Source of the DNA: Verrucomicrobiota bacterium
Lineage (GTDB): Bacteria; Verrucomicrobiota; Kiritimatiellia; Kiritimatiellales; Tichowtungiaceae
DNA length: 5,714 nt
Direction: 5' to 3'
Assembly: GCA_020853375.1 (NCBI GenBank)
Contig: JADYZA010000064.1
Location: forward strand, 1-5,714
The translations under genes and the position numbers were made by a program. A model generated the notes under the pieces. That model made no database searches, was not told the origin of the DNA, and saw nothing but the letters and a program-made list of their open reading frames with translations. Positions 1 through 5,714 of this stretch are shown one piece after another (position 1 is the first letter of the stretch; every line of letters begins with the position of its first letter).

Positions 1-13
1 CCGTAGGCGGCCT

Positions 14-32
14 CCTGCGGTTATTCCGCAGG
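14..32. repeat. Perfect inverted repeat straddling the chaperone stop codon
   Basis: CCTGCGG (14-20) and CCGCAGG (26-32) form a 7-bp GC-rich stem around the loop TTATT. The loop contains the complement of the TAA stop of the chaperone gene (21-23). On the minus strand the sequence after the stem is GC-rich with no T-run within the window, so this is not a classical intrinsic terminator. It could be a 3'-end stabilising hairpin, part of a larger terminator continuing past the window edge, or chance. Confidence 0.35.
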
Positions 33-1673
33 CGTCTTCGTCAAATCTTTGAACTTGGCTTCGCTGAGTAGAGATTCCTGCCATGCGGCGGCGAGGCGCT
101 GGGCGCGGTTGCGAGATAGTCCTTCAACCAGTTCCTGCCGGATGGCGGGAAGGCCAACGTCTGCATCCGTTGAAATGCGCGATGTTACGCAAGCCAGCAG
201 AACTCCCGTTTCAACGGGAGCCGGAGCGCAGAGTTTACCTTGCTGAACATTGAGGCAGATCTGAACAAGCGTGTCGGCATATTGATCTTTCAGTTTGGTC
301 GAAAGATCAAACTCGGCCGTTGTTTGAACCTTGAGTCCGAACGGCGTAACGGCGGTTTTGAAGCCAGCTCCGGTGCCCATGGCTTTCGCCACAGCCTGCT
401 CGATTTCCATCGCACGTTCAGCCAGAGCTTTCGATACGGCTTGTTTGCGCGCGACCTGAGTCACTTCGTCGGCGACAACATCAAAGGTAGGCAGGAACGA
501 TGCAAGGCGCTGTTCGAGCGACAGAACATACACAGTGTCTTTACCGGCGACCGGGTCGCTGAACGAGCTGTAGGGATCATTTTCCAGACTGAACGCCGCC
601 TGACAGAAGGGCGCGGTCGCATCAATTCCCTTGAGCTCCTCTTTCAAACCAAAAGCCGGAAGCGTTTTGATTTTCAGCCCGGAAGCGGTGGCGGCGGCTT
701 TGAAGTCCGGCTGTTTGCCTTCCGCTTTCGGCGCGACATCGACCACAAATTCGCCGGCCTTTTCTACCGCCAGCTTCCGGGCGGCAATTTGTTTGAGCTG
801 TTTGTTGATGGCGCCTTCCACTTTATCGAAGGCTTTGTATTCGGCTTCAGCGTTTCCGTTGGTGTTGGCAATACGGTAATCCTCGATATTTTTATTGTAG
901 AATTCCTGCGCGGCGCCTGCGGGAACTTCGGCTTTCGCCAAAAAGTTGCTCACTGGGAACTCAACGTAGGAAACGCGCACTTTGGGAGGCATGCGGAACG
1001 CTTCCGGATTCTGGGCGAACAAAGCCATCGCGGCTTCTTTGGAAACCGTGACGGTTTTTTCAACCTGCGCGCGCGGGATCACAACATAGTCGAGGATGAA
1101 GCGGTCGGTGTAGAGCTGGTAGGCCTTTTTCAGTTCCTGAGACGAAATCAGCGCGGCCTGCATGGGGCGGTACATCATTTTGTAAATCGTGAGTTGTTCG
1201 CGGAAAAGCTCTTCGACCTGACGGGGAGAAAGGTTGAGCTGCCGTATGACCGCTTTGTAAATGTTGATATCAAACGCGCCGTTTTCCGCGCAGAACAGAG
1301 GAAGCGTCTGGATCTGCTGAATCACTTCTTTATCTGTCACCGGAATTTTTTCGGCCTGCGCCTTGCGCAGCACCACGAGACGCCGCCAGGCTTCGCCGCG
1401 CAACGAAGCGTTCAGCTCGTCGGTCATTTGAAGCATCCGGCCCGAGGACAAAATGTACCAGACATAGGAATTGTACTTGGCGCTGTCGTATTCGCTCCGA
1501 GAAACCTTCTTGCCGAACAACTCTCCGGCCGCCCCGACTTTCTGCTGGCGACCGCCCGAACGCATCGTGGGAGTGAAGAACCCGACGAACGAAACGACGA
1601 TCACGCCGAGGATGATGTACCAGATAACCTTCGACTGAATCAGTTTATGAAAGCGTGTGATCAACATAGCCAT
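21..1673 (-). CDS. PpiD/SurA-like membrane-anchored periplasmic chaperone (SurA N-terminal domain)
   Basis: This 550-residue protein is probably a periplasmic folding factor held in the inner membrane, like PpiD, which binds polypeptides emerging from the Sec translocon. Residues 1-15 are short and basic, and one hydrophobic segment follows at about 16-34 (VIWYIILGVIVVSFVGFF); this predicts N-in topology with the rest in the periplasm. Residues 45-200 match the SurA_N/PpiD pattern, including the FDINIYKAVIRQLNLSPRQV stretch at 134-153. The segment around 369-405 (SFSDPVAGKDTVYVLSLEQR) resembles the tail that follows rotamase domains in PpiD relatives, but I see no parvulin signature (no ARHIL or GG.LG motif), so isomerase activity is doubtful. 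The start is supported by an AAGGGG ribosome-binding site 6 bases upstream; a second in-frame ATG lies two codons later. The gene lies downstream of the RsmB-like gene behind a terminator. Family assignment is fairly sure; the client proteins are unknown. Confidence 0.8.
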   Translation of the reverse strand: MAMLITRFHKLIQSKVIWYIILGVIVVSFVGFFTPTMRSGGRQQKVGAAGELFGKKVSRSEYDSAKYNSYVWYILSSGRMLQMTDELNASLRGEAWRRLVVLRKAQAEKIPVTDKEVIQQIQTLPLFCAENGAFDINIYKAVIRQLNLSPRQVEELFREQLTIYKMMYRPMQAALISSQELKKAYQLYTDRFILDYVVIPRAQVEKTVTVSKEAAMALFAQNPEAFRMPPKVRVSYVEFPVSNFLAKAEVPAGAAQEFYNKNIEDYRIANTNGNAEAEYKAFDKVEGAINKQLKQIAARKLAVEKAGEFVVDVAPKAEGKQPDFKAAATASGLKIKTLPAFGLKEELKGIDATAPFCQAAFSLENDPYSSFSDPVAGKDTVYVLSLEQRLASFLPTFDVVADEVTQVARKQAVSKALAERAMEIEQAVAKAMGTGAGFKTAVTPFGLKVQTTAEFDLSTKLKDQYADTLVQICLNVQQGKLCAPAPVETGVLLACVTSRISTDADVGLPAIRQELVEGLSRNRAQRLAAAWQESLLSEAKFKDLTKTPAE

Positions 1674-1696
1674 AAGAGACCCCTTGGTTTTGCACT

Positions 1697-1728
1697 AAAA
1701 AACAGGGGCACAGCATAGCCGTGCCCCT
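1697..1728 (-). terminator. Intrinsic terminator between the RNA methyltransferase and chaperone genes
   Basis: Read on the minus strand, an 8-bp stem (AGGGGCAC / GTGCCCCT, positions 1728-1721 and 1711-1704) is extended by a mismatch and two more GC pairs around a 3-base loop. A G and then six T residues follow (1702-1697). This is the standard layout of a Rho-independent terminator. It begins 28 bases after the methyltransferase stop and ends 23 bases before the chaperone start. No T-run follows the stem in the plus direction, so it is directional. Because 23 bases cannot hold a full promoter, the chaperone gene probably depends on read-through or on a promoter further upstream. Confidence 0.75.
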
Positions 1729-1756
1729 CCAGATGGTCAACGGGAAAGCCGGAAAC

Positions 1757-3007
1757 TCAGGCTTTCCGCAGCCGGGCAATAAACATGCCGTCGGCCGGGC
1801 CTTCCCACGGCCAGATTTGCAAGGACCCGGCGGACGGTTCTCCGGTTAACGGATGAACAAACGGGTCGAGCGCGAAGCCGGGATGCTCGGCCAAAAAGCG
1901 CTCCAGCACACCGGTCGTTTCTTCGCGGGTGAAGGTGCAAACCGCATACACCAGAACGCCGCCGGATTTCACACACTGCGCGGCGTTATGGAGCATCTTT
2001 ACCTGCAAATTACGCTTCTGCGCCGGATCGCGCGGGTCGGTGCGCCAGCGGGCGTCGGGATTCCGGCTCCAAGTGCCCCAGCCGGAACAGGGTGCGTCCA
2101 CCAAAACACCATCGAACTCTTTGGTGAAAGGTTTGTCTCTGGCCAGATCGTGCAATTGCATCCGAACATTGGAAATGCCTCCGGCCCGCGCGCGTTTTTT
2201 GCATTCGTGCAGAGCCTCGGCCCGTATATCCGTCGCTAGAATTTTCCCGTCGTGGCCAATCAGGTCGGCCATTTGTACAGTTTTTCCGCCCGCGCCAGCG
2301 CAGGCATCCCACCAGTCGGAACCCAAGGCAGGCGCGGCAATCATCGCCACGGCTTGCGAAGCGACATCCTGCACTTCGAACTGTCCTCCGTGGCCAAGCT
2401 TGCCGAGCGACGTGCCCGCATCAATGGAAATCACGCCCGGAGCGTGGGAATGTTCCTTATAGGCGATGGCCGCCTCCGTAAGCGTCTGCTTAAAGGATTC
2501 ATCCCGCAAACGAAGCCAGGTCGGCGGGCGCAATTGAAGCGTTTCATAGAAAAGATCCTCGCCGCCGGATGGAAAGTCGACGGCTTTTCCAAACTCCGGA
2601 AAAATCAGGGCGGCTTTTTCCAACCCTTGGAATTTTGGGAACCAGCCGGCAAGCGCGGCGCGTTTTTCGTCGAGGGTTTTTCCGCCGAGCGGTTCCCAGC
2701 CGGGCTTGGCATCGGCTTGCAGTGCAACATGCAGGTCTGTCCGGTCTAACAGCCAGCTCAGGGCGGCGGCCTCGAGCGGTTTCAATCCCAGCGGACGGGT
2801 CCAGCCGAGCCAGCGGAAATAGGAAAAAAAGCATTCGGAAAGAAAGCGGCGGTCGCGCGAGCCCAGTTCGCGGCGGCTTTTGAAAAACCGTAGCAGAACG
2901 CGGTCGGCCGGATGACGATGCTCAAGAACATGCGGAGTCATCGTTTCGAGGACTTCGGCCGCCAGCCGGGTTTGCTGGTTGATAATTTTTTCATTCAGAT
3001 TTTTCAT
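1757..3007 (-). CDS. RsmB/NOP-family SAM-dependent RNA (cytosine-C5) methyltransferase
   Basis: This 416-residue cytoplasmic enzyme should methylate cytosine C5 in RNA, most likely ribosomal RNA, using S-adenosylmethionine. The SAM-binding loop is DACAGAGGKT at 234-243. The conserved motif-IV cysteine is C307 in DAPCSG (304-309), and the catalytic motif-VI cysteine is C357 in VYAVCT (353-358). FEVQDVASQAV (210-220) corresponds to the VQDEASQ element of the family, and the C-terminus GMFIARLRK (407-415) is typical. The N-terminal roughly 90 residues are helical, with RELGSRDRRFLSE (46-58) resembling the helical N-terminal region of RsmB relatives; a full NusB domain is not obvious. The open frame continues upstream opposite the NDK gene, but the start at 3007 is chosen because a GGGGGA ribosome-binding site sits 4 bases upstream. 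The exact target base (m5C967, as for RsmB, or another) cannot be told from sequence alone, so no symbol is given. Confidence 0.88.
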   Translation of the reverse strand: MKNLNEKIINQQTRLAAEVLETMTPHVLEHRHPADRVLLRFFKSRRELGSRDRRFLSECFFSYFRWLGWTRPLGLKPLEAAALSWLLDRTDLHVALQADAKPGWEPLGGKTLDEKRAALAGWFPKFQGLEKAALIFPEFGKAVDFPSGGEDLFYETLQLRPPTWLRLRDESFKQTLTEAAIAYKEHSHAPGVISIDAGTSLGKLGHGGQFEVQDVASQAVAMIAAPALGSDWWDACAGAGGKTVQMADLIGHDGKILATDIRAEALHECKKRARAGGISNVRMQLHDLARDKPFTKEFDGVLVDAPCSGWGTWSRNPDARWRTDPRDPAQKRNLQVKMLHNAAQCVKSGGVLVYAVCTFTREETTGVLERFLAEHPGFALDPFVHPLTGEPSAGSLQIWPWEGPADGMFIARLRKA

Positions 3008-3115
3008 GGGATCCCCCAAAGATTTTTGTTTTTTTGTTTTAAAAGTTGGACATAATCCGTGCCCCAACCAGCGGAGTGGAAGAGTGCGGGTAAACGCGGA
3101 CGAAAGGCAACTGTT
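3008..3115. promoter_or_regulatory. Divergent intergenic region with promoters for both flanking units
   Basis: This 108-base gap separates two genes transcribed away from each other, so both 5' ends must be served from here. A T-rich run at 3022-3040 (A-rich on the minus strand) could act as an UP-like or easily melted element. CATAAT at 3051-3056 matches the plus-strand -10 consensus at 5 of 6 positions, but no good -35 lies at 16-18 bases. On the minus strand, a TTGGGG hexamer (3067-3062) and a TTTAAA hexamer (about 3043-3038) are spaced 18 bases apart, which is weak. An 8-base palindrome, GGGATCCC (3008-3015), overlaps the methyltransferase ribosome-binding site. Position and composition support a promoter region; the individual boxes are tentative. 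Confidence 0.45.
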
Positions 3116-4276
3116 ATGGCAAAAGAACTCGGATTCGTGATGATCACACCGCACTCTTTGCGCAAATCGCGTACAGGCGGAATTATCGGCCGTTTCAGCC
3201 GCATTGAAGGCCTTGAATTTGTCGCCACGCGAATGTTCGGGCCGAGCCAGGAACTGGTCACCCGCTACGCCGACATGTTGCGCACCAATCCCGACATCAC
3301 TCCCGATAAACGCGATATTCTCGCCGACTACGTTCTGCGCGCCTTCGGCCCCGAAACCGATACCGGACGGCCGCACCGCGTTATGGTGCTTCTTTTTGAA
3401 GGCGAAGACGCCATCAAAAAAATCTACGCCGCCGCCGGTGGATTCGACGACACGCAAGAATCCGCCGACACCGTTCGCGGAACCTACGGCGACTGCGTTC
3501 ACGGTCCGGACGGTAAGGTGATTTATTTTGAACCGTCGGTGTTGGTGGCGCCCACGGCGCGTTCCGCCCAACACTCTCTCAAACTCTGGATGGAATACGC
3601 CGAATGCGACGGCGGAGTTGTCAAAAACGCCCTCAGCCTTCCGGATTCCGATGCCGAAAAAACGCTCGTCATCATCAAACCCGACAACTTCCGTTTTCCC
3701 AGCTCGCGCCCCGGCAACATCATCGACCTTTTCTCGCGCTCCGGCCTGCGCATTATCGGCGCGCAGGTGCACCGCATGAGCATGGCCGAGGCCAAGGAAT
3801 TCTACGGCCCGGTTCAGGCCGTCTTGCGCGAAAAACTCTGTGGCCGCACAACCGAAAAAGCCTGCGCCGCGCTGGAAGAATCCTTTGGCTTTCCGATGCC
3901 CGCCGAAGTGAAAGAAGCCCTCAGCAAAACGCTCGGCCCGTATTATGGCGACCACCAGTTCTTCGAAATCATGCAGTTCATGACCGGACTCTGGATGCCG
4001 GATGTTCCGGAATCCGAAATGGACGCCGAAGGCAAAGTGCGTTGTCTTGTTCTGATCTACGCAGGTCTGAATGCGGTAAATAAAATCCGCACCATTCTCG
4101 GTCCGACCGATCCTAGCAAAGCCCAGCCCGGCTCCGTGCGCAAAGAATACGGCAGCGACATCATGGTCAATGCCGCACACGCCTCCGACGCGCCGGAAAG
4201 CTGCAAACGCGAAATGGGCATCATCAAGCCGGAACGCAATCTTTTGAAAAAGTGGTTCGATAAATATTACGCCTAA
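3116..4276 (+). CDS. Tandem nucleoside-diphosphate-kinase-fold protein, second domain active-looking
   Basis: This 386-residue protein has two NDK-like halves; NDK moves a phosphate from one nucleoside triphosphate to another nucleoside diphosphate through a phosphohistidine. The second half (about 182-372) keeps the key residues: K188 in TLVIIKPD, R325, T331 in GPTDP, R342 in PGSVRKEY, N352 and the phospho-acceptor H355 in VNAAHASD, S357 and E366. The usual RPFF is HQFF (280-283), and about 45 residues separate EFYGP (228-232) from YYGDHQFF, longer than in ordinary 140-150-residue NDKs. The first half (about 5-160) keeps the outline (GGIIGRF 21-27, LFEGEDAI 93-100, TVRGTYGD 119-126), but the IIKPD lysine is replaced (MITPHS) and the catalytic histidine region reads SVLVAPTARSAQ, so it is probably inactive. 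The ATG at 3116 is chosen over an upstream GTG at 3059 because GAAAGG lies 8-9 bases before it. An aminotransferase gene follows 12 bases downstream. Confidence 0.82.
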   Translation: MAKELGFVMITPHSLRKSRTGGIIGRFSRIEGLEFVATRMFGPSQELVTRYADMLRTNPDITPDKRDILADYVLRAFGPETDTGRPHRVMVLLFEGEDAIKKIYAAAGGFDDTQESADTVRGTYGDCVHGPDGKVIYFEPSVLVAPTARSAQHSLKLWMEYAECDGGVVKNALSLPDSDAEKTLVIIKPDNFRFPSSRPGNIIDLFSRSGLRIIGAQVHRMSMAEAKEFYGPVQAVLREKLCGRTTEKACAALEESFGFPMPAEVKEALSKTLGPYYGDHQFFEIMQFMTGLWMPDVPESEMDAEGKVRCLVLIYAGLNAVNKIRTILGPTDPSKAQPGSVRKEYGSDIMVNAAHASDAPESCKREMGIIKPERNLLKKWFDKYYA

Positions 4277-4288
4277 CGGAGACTTATT
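4277..4288 (+). promoter_or_regulatory. Ribosome-binding site in the 12-base gap before the aminotransferase
   Basis: The short spacer contains CGGAG (4277-4281), 7 bases before the ATG at 4289, a normal Shine-Dalgarno spacing. The gap is too short for a promoter or terminator, which supports co-transcription of the NDK-fold gene and the aminotransferase gene. Confidence 0.7.
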
Positions 4289-5467
4289 ATGTGGAAAAAT
4301 GTGACCCCTGCCCCCGAAGACGCCATCCTTGGACTGACTGAAGCCTTCAAAAAAGATCCGCGCGCCGGAAAAATCAATCTCGGCGTCGGCATCTACAAAG
4401 ATGAAGCGGGCAACACCCCCGTTTTAAAATCGGTCAAAGAAGCCGAAAAGCTTTTGATGGTCGCCGAAAAAACGAAATCCTATATGCCGATCGCCGGCGA
4501 AGCCTCCTACGGGGATGCGGTTCAGAAAATGATCTTTGGCTCGCTTTGTGACCGTTCCGCCACCATCCACACCCCCGGCGGAACCGGAGCCTTGCGCGTC
4601 GCCGCCGAACTGCTGCGCCAGTTCAGCAGCAAAACCATCTGGGTCAGCAATCCAACGTGGGCCAACCACAACAACATCTTCGCCGCCGCCGGACTCACGG
4701 TGAAAGAATATCCCTACTACAACCCGAAAACCAAAGACCTGGACGCTGACAGCTTCTTCGGCGCGCTCGAAAAAATCCCCGCTGGCGACTGCGTGCTTCT
4801 CCACGCCTGCTGTCATAATCCGAGCGGTGTGGATATTTCCGCCGCGCAGTGGAAAAAGGTCGCCGGAATCGCCGCCAAAAACGGCTGGTCGGCACTCGTC
4901 GACTTCGCCTATCAGGGTTTTGGCGACAGCATTGAAGCCGACCGTGTCGGCGTTGAAGCATTGCTCGCCGCCGGAGTGGATATGTTCATCGCCAGCTCCT
5001 TCTCCAAAAATTTCGGACTCTATCGCGAACGAACCGGCGCGCTGACCTCCGTCGCCGCCACACCCGCGATGGCCGAAACGGCCATGAGTCACCTGATGGC
5101 CACGGCCCGCGTCATCTACTCCAACCCGCCCGCCCACGGCGGACTCATCATCACCACCATCATGCAGGATGCCGCTCTTTCCAAACTCTGGAACAGCGAA
5201 CTCGACGAAATGCGCAGCCGCATCGCCGGAATGCGCAGCGCGCTGGCCGACGGCCTCACCGCCCGTGGCGTTCCGATGGACTGCTCGTTCATGACAAAAC
5301 AAAAAGGGATGTTCTCCTTCAGCGGACTGAACAAAGATCAGGTCAACTTCCTGCGTTCGGAAAAAGCGATCTACATCGTCGGCTCTGGCCGCATCAACGT
5401 CGCCGGACTCACCCCCGGCAACATGAACTTCGTCTGCGATGCCGTCGCCGAAGCGATGAAAAAATAA
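4289..5467 (+). CDS. Aspartate aminotransferase-type class I aminotransferase (AspC/TyrB family)
   Basis: This 392-residue cytoplasmic PLP enzyme most likely interconverts aspartate plus 2-oxoglutarate with oxaloacetate plus glutamate, linking the TCA cycle to amino-acid synthesis. It aligns by eye with E. coli AspC along its whole length and is close to the usual 396 residues. The PLP lysine is K240 in SSFSKNFGLYRERTGA, with phosphate-binding R248. Other cofactor or active-site residues are the GGTGA loop (97-101), W124, N177 in CCHNPSG, D205 and Y208 in DFAYQGF, and Y65. Both substrate-carboxylate arginines are present: R274 in ATARVIYSNPPAHG and R368 in GSGRINVAG. At positions that separate AspC from the aromatic enzyme TyrB (K41, T47, T109 and N297 in AspC numbering), this protein has the AspC-type residues, so aspartate is favoured; aromatic side activity is possible. 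It is the second gene of the operon, and a strong terminator follows. Confidence 0.9.
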   Translation: MWKNVTPAPEDAILGLTEAFKKDPRAGKINLGVGIYKDEAGNTPVLKSVKEAEKLLMVAEKTKSYMPIAGEASYGDAVQKMIFGSLCDRSATIHTPGGTGALRVAAELLRQFSSKTIWVSNPTWANHNNIFAAAGLTVKEYPYYNPKTKDLDADSFFGALEKIPAGDCVLLHACCHNPSGVDISAAQWKKVAGIAAKNGWSALVDFAYQGFGDSIEADRVGVEALLAAGVDMFIASSFSKNFGLYRERTGALTSVAATPAMAETAMSHLMATARVIYSNPPAHGGLIITTIMQDAALSKLWNSELDEMRSRIAGMRSALADGLTARGVPMDCSFMTKQKGMFSFSGLNKDQVNFLRSEKAIYIVGSGRINVAGLTPGNMNFVCDAVAEAMKK

Positions 5468-5488
5468 ATCTTCCAAACAATGGAAGAT
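5459..5488 (-). terminator. Minus-strand intrinsic terminator overlapping the aminotransferase 3' end
   Basis: ATCTTCCA (5468-5475) and TGGAAGAT (5481-5488) form a perfect 8-bp stem around a 5-base loop. Read on the minus strand, the stem is followed by TTATTTTTT (5467-5459), the complement of the final AAA-AAA-TAA of the aminotransferase gene. No T-run follows in the plus direction. It therefore looks like the terminator for the gene entering from the right edge, with its T-tract encoded inside the opposing coding sequence. The stem is A/T-containing and moderately stable. Confidence 0.55.
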
Positions 5489-5492
5489 ACCG

Positions 5493-5533
5493 GGCCGGAT
5501 TTTTCAGACACTGGAAAATCCGGCCTTCTTTTT
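5493..5533 (+). terminator. Strong intrinsic terminator of the NDK-aminotransferase operon
   Basis: GGCCGGATTTTTCAG (5493-5507) pairs with CTGGAAAATCCGGCC (5511-5525) in a 15-bp stem with a single G-U wobble and a 3-base ACA loop. It is followed by TTCTTTTT (5526-5533). This is a textbook Rho-independent terminator, starting 26 bases after the aminotransferase stop codon. Confidence 0.88.
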
Positions 5534-5559
5534 ATCGGGTTCCAATGTTTTAACACCCA

Positions 5560-5714
5560 TCACAAATTGACACTGAATATCCGAAGTTTGGATGTCAGCA
5601 AGTTGTCCAGTACTGGCAGATCTTTCGGATAGACGGAGACGAGCCGCTTGCCTTCCTGCTGATAGAGCATTTGCTTTTTGTACATACTCATTTTGTATTG
5701 CGGCGTATCCAGCC
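5560..5714 (-). CDS. C-terminal fragment of an unidentified protein, possibly a PD-(D/E)XK nuclease-like protein
   Basis: An open frame enters from the right edge and ends at TGA (5562-5560), giving 50 visible residues that begin LDTPQYKMSMYKKQMLYQQE. The pattern (acidic residue, P-x-Y, then K-rich helix, Y, EGK-R-LV-VYP-D-L-x-L) resembles the last strand and helices of small restriction-endonuclease-like domains, in which a conserved lysine helix precedes a 'G-x-x-LV' strand. This is remembered resemblance only, and the catalytic D/E-X-K residues would lie outside the window. Counting bases gives 70 G/C of 155 (45%), clearly lower than the neighbouring genes. The frame stops before the terminators and converges on the aminotransferase gene. 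Coding is likely; the family call is weak. Confidence 0.45.
   Translation of the reverse strand, partial: LDTPQYKMSMYKKQMLYQQEGKRLVSVYPKDLPVLDNLLTSKLRIFSVNL

Noticed and set aside
240..1718. A 492-codon open frame on the plus strand opposite the chaperone gene
   Set aside because: The product is rich in R, F, G and H with no recognisable domain, and the frame lies antisense to a gene with clear family features and a ribosome-binding site. It is a shadow caused by GC-biased codons.
3022..3040. T-rich run in the divergent intergenic region as a possible terminator tail
   Set aside because: No hairpin precedes it on the plus strand and no gene ends there; it fits better as an AT-rich promoter element.
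3059..3115. GTG start giving 19 extra N-terminal residues to the NDK-fold protein
   Set aside because: The extra residues are basic and unlike the family, and they would overlap the promoter and leader region. The ATG at 3116 has an AAAGG ribosome-binding site at normal spacing.
3008..4180. Upstream extension of the methyltransferase reading frame, antisense to the NDK-fold gene (would give 807 residues)
   Set aside because: The extra N-terminal 391 residues are low-complexity F/H/G/A/R-rich sequence opposite a gene with recognisable motifs. The start at 3007 has a good ribosome-binding site and gives the family's usual length.
4424..5476. A 350-codon minus-strand frame opposite the aminotransferase gene
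   Set aside because: The sense strand encodes a full AspC-type enzyme with all its catalytic residues. The antisense product is G/D/H/R/F-rich with no known motif.
5506..5713. A second open minus-strand frame at the right edge (ending near 5505)
   Set aside because: It runs into the 15-bp terminator stem and its product shows no pattern. The frame ending at 5560 stops before the terminators and has a plausible protein pattern.

Overview
The window holds five protein-coding genes, one of them cut by the right edge. They sit in three transcription units. The gene content is housekeeping: protein folding at the membrane, RNA methylation, nucleotide metabolism and amino-acid metabolism. GC content is fairly high (about 57% in a 60-base sample inside the aminotransferase gene). 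The long RsmB/NOP-type methyltransferase, the PpiD-like protein with no parvulin motifs, and above all the roughly 390-residue tandem NDK-fold protein suggest a Gram-negative, PVC-type bacterium, perhaps Kiritimatiellota or Lentisphaerota. That placement is an inference from remembered family resemblance and was not computed.

Left half, minus strand: an RsmB/NOP-family RNA methyltransferase gene (3007 down to 1757) is followed by a membrane-anchored PpiD/SurA-like chaperone gene (1673 down to 21). The 83-base gap between them contains an intrinsic terminator on the minus strand, so the chaperone gene is probably expressed partly by read-through or from a promoter inside the upstream gene. A 108-base divergent intergenic region (3008-3115), T-rich in its left half, separates this unit from the right-hand unit.

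Right half, plus strand: a tandem NDK-fold protein (3116-4276) and an AspC-type class I aminotransferase (4289-5467) are 12 bases apart and look like a two-gene operon. After them comes a strong plus-strand terminator. At the right edge, a minus-strand reading frame (5560-5714, GC 45%) looks like the C-terminal end of a nuclease-like protein. It converges on the aminotransferase gene, and a separate minus-strand terminator hairpin just past the aminotransferase stop codon fits as its terminator.

No CRISPR array, tRNA, rRNA, insertion sequence or recognisable defence island is visible. Nothing here supports a new multi-gene system. The most unusual items are the NDK protein, with a catalytically dead first half and an active-looking, insertion-bearing second half, and the interleaved convergent terminators.
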